Shown: piece after piece, positions 61,748-64,000 of the stretch | Layout: each line of letters begins with the position of its first letter | Numbering within the stretch: position 1 is the first letter of the stretch | From: Mycoplasma simbae ATCC 49888 | GTDB taxonomy: Bacteria; Bacillota_I; Bacilli_A; Mycoplasmatales; Metamycoplasmataceae | Reading direction: 5' to 3' | DNA: 64,000 nucleotides | Assembly (NCBI RefSeq): GCF_000702705.1 | Contig: NZ_JNJG01000007.1 | Span: 21,109-85,108 of the forward strand | Made by a program: the position numbers and the translations under genes | The notes under the pieces: generated by a model | Database searches by the model: none | What the model was told of the DNA's origin: nothing | What the model saw: only the letters and a program-made list of their open reading frames with translations

Positions 61748-62153
61748 GTGCCTCCTTTCGTTTATTTTTTCACAAATGAGCCAAAATTATTGCTACTTTG
61801 ACATTAATTAATGCAAAACTAAAACTAAACACATTAACTGGCCCACTAACGATGTGATCAAAGCCAAGCGCAAAATAATTGATTGCAAAAATTAACGCTA
61901 ATACAAGCGAAACTAGTGTTAAAGCTAAAACTCAATTAAGCATGCTATAAGCATAAGCACTTTGTTTGCTAGTTAATATTTTTGTGCTCAGCAATATTCT
62001 TAACTCAAAGAGCAAGTAAGAAACGCTTGCTCCAATCACGTATCCAAATATTAATGAGGGTATAAGCCAACTTAGTGATGCTAACACTATACTCAATAAG
62101 GAAAATAAAATTCAATGCACATTTGTGACTTTATAAATAAATTTTATATCCAT
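61731..62153 (-). CDS. atpI: Putative AtpI/UncI-like membrane protein
   Basis: 140 residues, four hydrophobic helices. The position upstream of atpB in the operon and the small membrane character fit AtpI, an assembly factor for the c ring or an accessory ion transporter. Sequence similarity is weak by eye. TGA codons (for example in the WKNK ending) are Trp. The ATG at 62153 follows GGGG. It is the first gene of the atp operon; no clean promoter was identified, and candidates TAGTATTAGAT and TATTAAT lie in the 40 bases upstream. Confidence 0.7.
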
Positions 62154-62290
62154 TATGCCCCTATAAATTAATATCTAATACTAGTTAAATTTTAATACTT
62201 TAATGCAATATCTAAAACAAAAAAACACGCTAAAGTGAATAATATTTTGCTTAAATAAGCCTAAATATAGGTTTATATGCATTAAAGTAT
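62154..62290. other. Intergenic spacer between the ATP synthase operon and the rRNA terminator
   Basis: AT-rich DNA, likely holding the atp operon promoter on the minus strand. I see no open reading frame or tRNA. Confidence 0.5.
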
Positions 62291-62310
62291 AAAAAAACTG
62301 CCTTAGGCAG
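62291..62310 (-). terminator. rRNA transcript terminator
   Basis: CTGCC-TAA-GGCAG followed by seven T on the minus strand, ~65 bases after the 23S 3' end. Confidence 0.85.
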
Positions 62311-62374
62311 CGTGCTCTTTGAAAACTGAATAGTTGTTTTAAAATTCATTGAAATGTCATAAATACACATTACT
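62311..62374 (-). promoter_or_regulatory. 23S rRNA 3' flank, probable pre-23S processing stem
   Basis: The plus strand reads GCTCTTTGAAAACTGAATAG (62314-62333), the sequence commonly found in 16S-23S spacers of Mollicutes. In the rRNA direction this is its complement. It can therefore pair with such a spacer to form the RNase III processing stem around 23S. The spacer itself is outside the window. Confidence 0.5.

Positions 62375-64000
<1,626 letters not shown>

Overview
The window comes from a mollicute, a wall-less Mycoplasma-type bacterium; I cannot name the species. UGA is read as tryptophan throughout: most long genes carry in-frame TGA where a Trp fits the family. DNA is AT-rich, intergenic gaps are short, and lipoproteins of mycoplasma type are abundant. 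The coordinates below read through TGA codons and include the stop codon.

Layout. 1-5519 holds housekeeping genes: the C-terminal part of an M13 metallopeptidase, an alpha/beta hydrolase, rpsB-tsf with a structured leader, an orphan small gene and a DegV protein. 5538-12434 is a minus-strand run asnS - glycosyltransferase - RDD membrane protein - pcrA - membrane protein with what looks like a degenerate GGDEF/EAL fold. 12536-17272 (minus) holds a large lipoprotein, then a three-gene unit: small tail-anchored protein - diadenylate cyclase - MgtE. 17441-18210 holds a dCMP deaminase and a probable small RNA gene. 18297-27413 is one 9.1-kb gene for a 3038-residue exported SGNH/GDSL hydrolase whose long C-terminal part is built of regular ~313-residue modules. 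27463-31619 holds a YneF-like protein and three lipoproteins, two with His-rich stretches.

31827-53519 is an accessory surface-protease island. Four very large DUF31-type serine proteases (1481-1954 residues) all keep the His, Asp and Ser of a trypsin-like triad. Three are lipoproteins resembling the mycoplasma Ig-protease (MIP) family. Two of these are inverted paralogues flanking the third. A Doc/Fic-like gene sits between the third and fourth proteases, and an IS3-family insertion sequence ends the island. The three lipoprotein proteases share an unusual promoter arrangement, a perfect TATAAT exactly six bases before ATG, which predicts leaderless mRNAs.

55007-62153 (minus) is a DUF4298 gene and the complete F1Fo ATP synthase operon (atpIBEFHAGDC). 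The window ends in the 3' part of a minus-strand 23S rRNA gene that is followed by a terminator with no 5S gene.

How parts fit: the surface proteases, the giant hydrolase and the lipoproteins probably form the host-facing layer. The rest is core translation, repair, nucleotide metabolism, ion and second-messenger homeostasis, and energy conversion. No tRNA gene or CRISPR array was seen.
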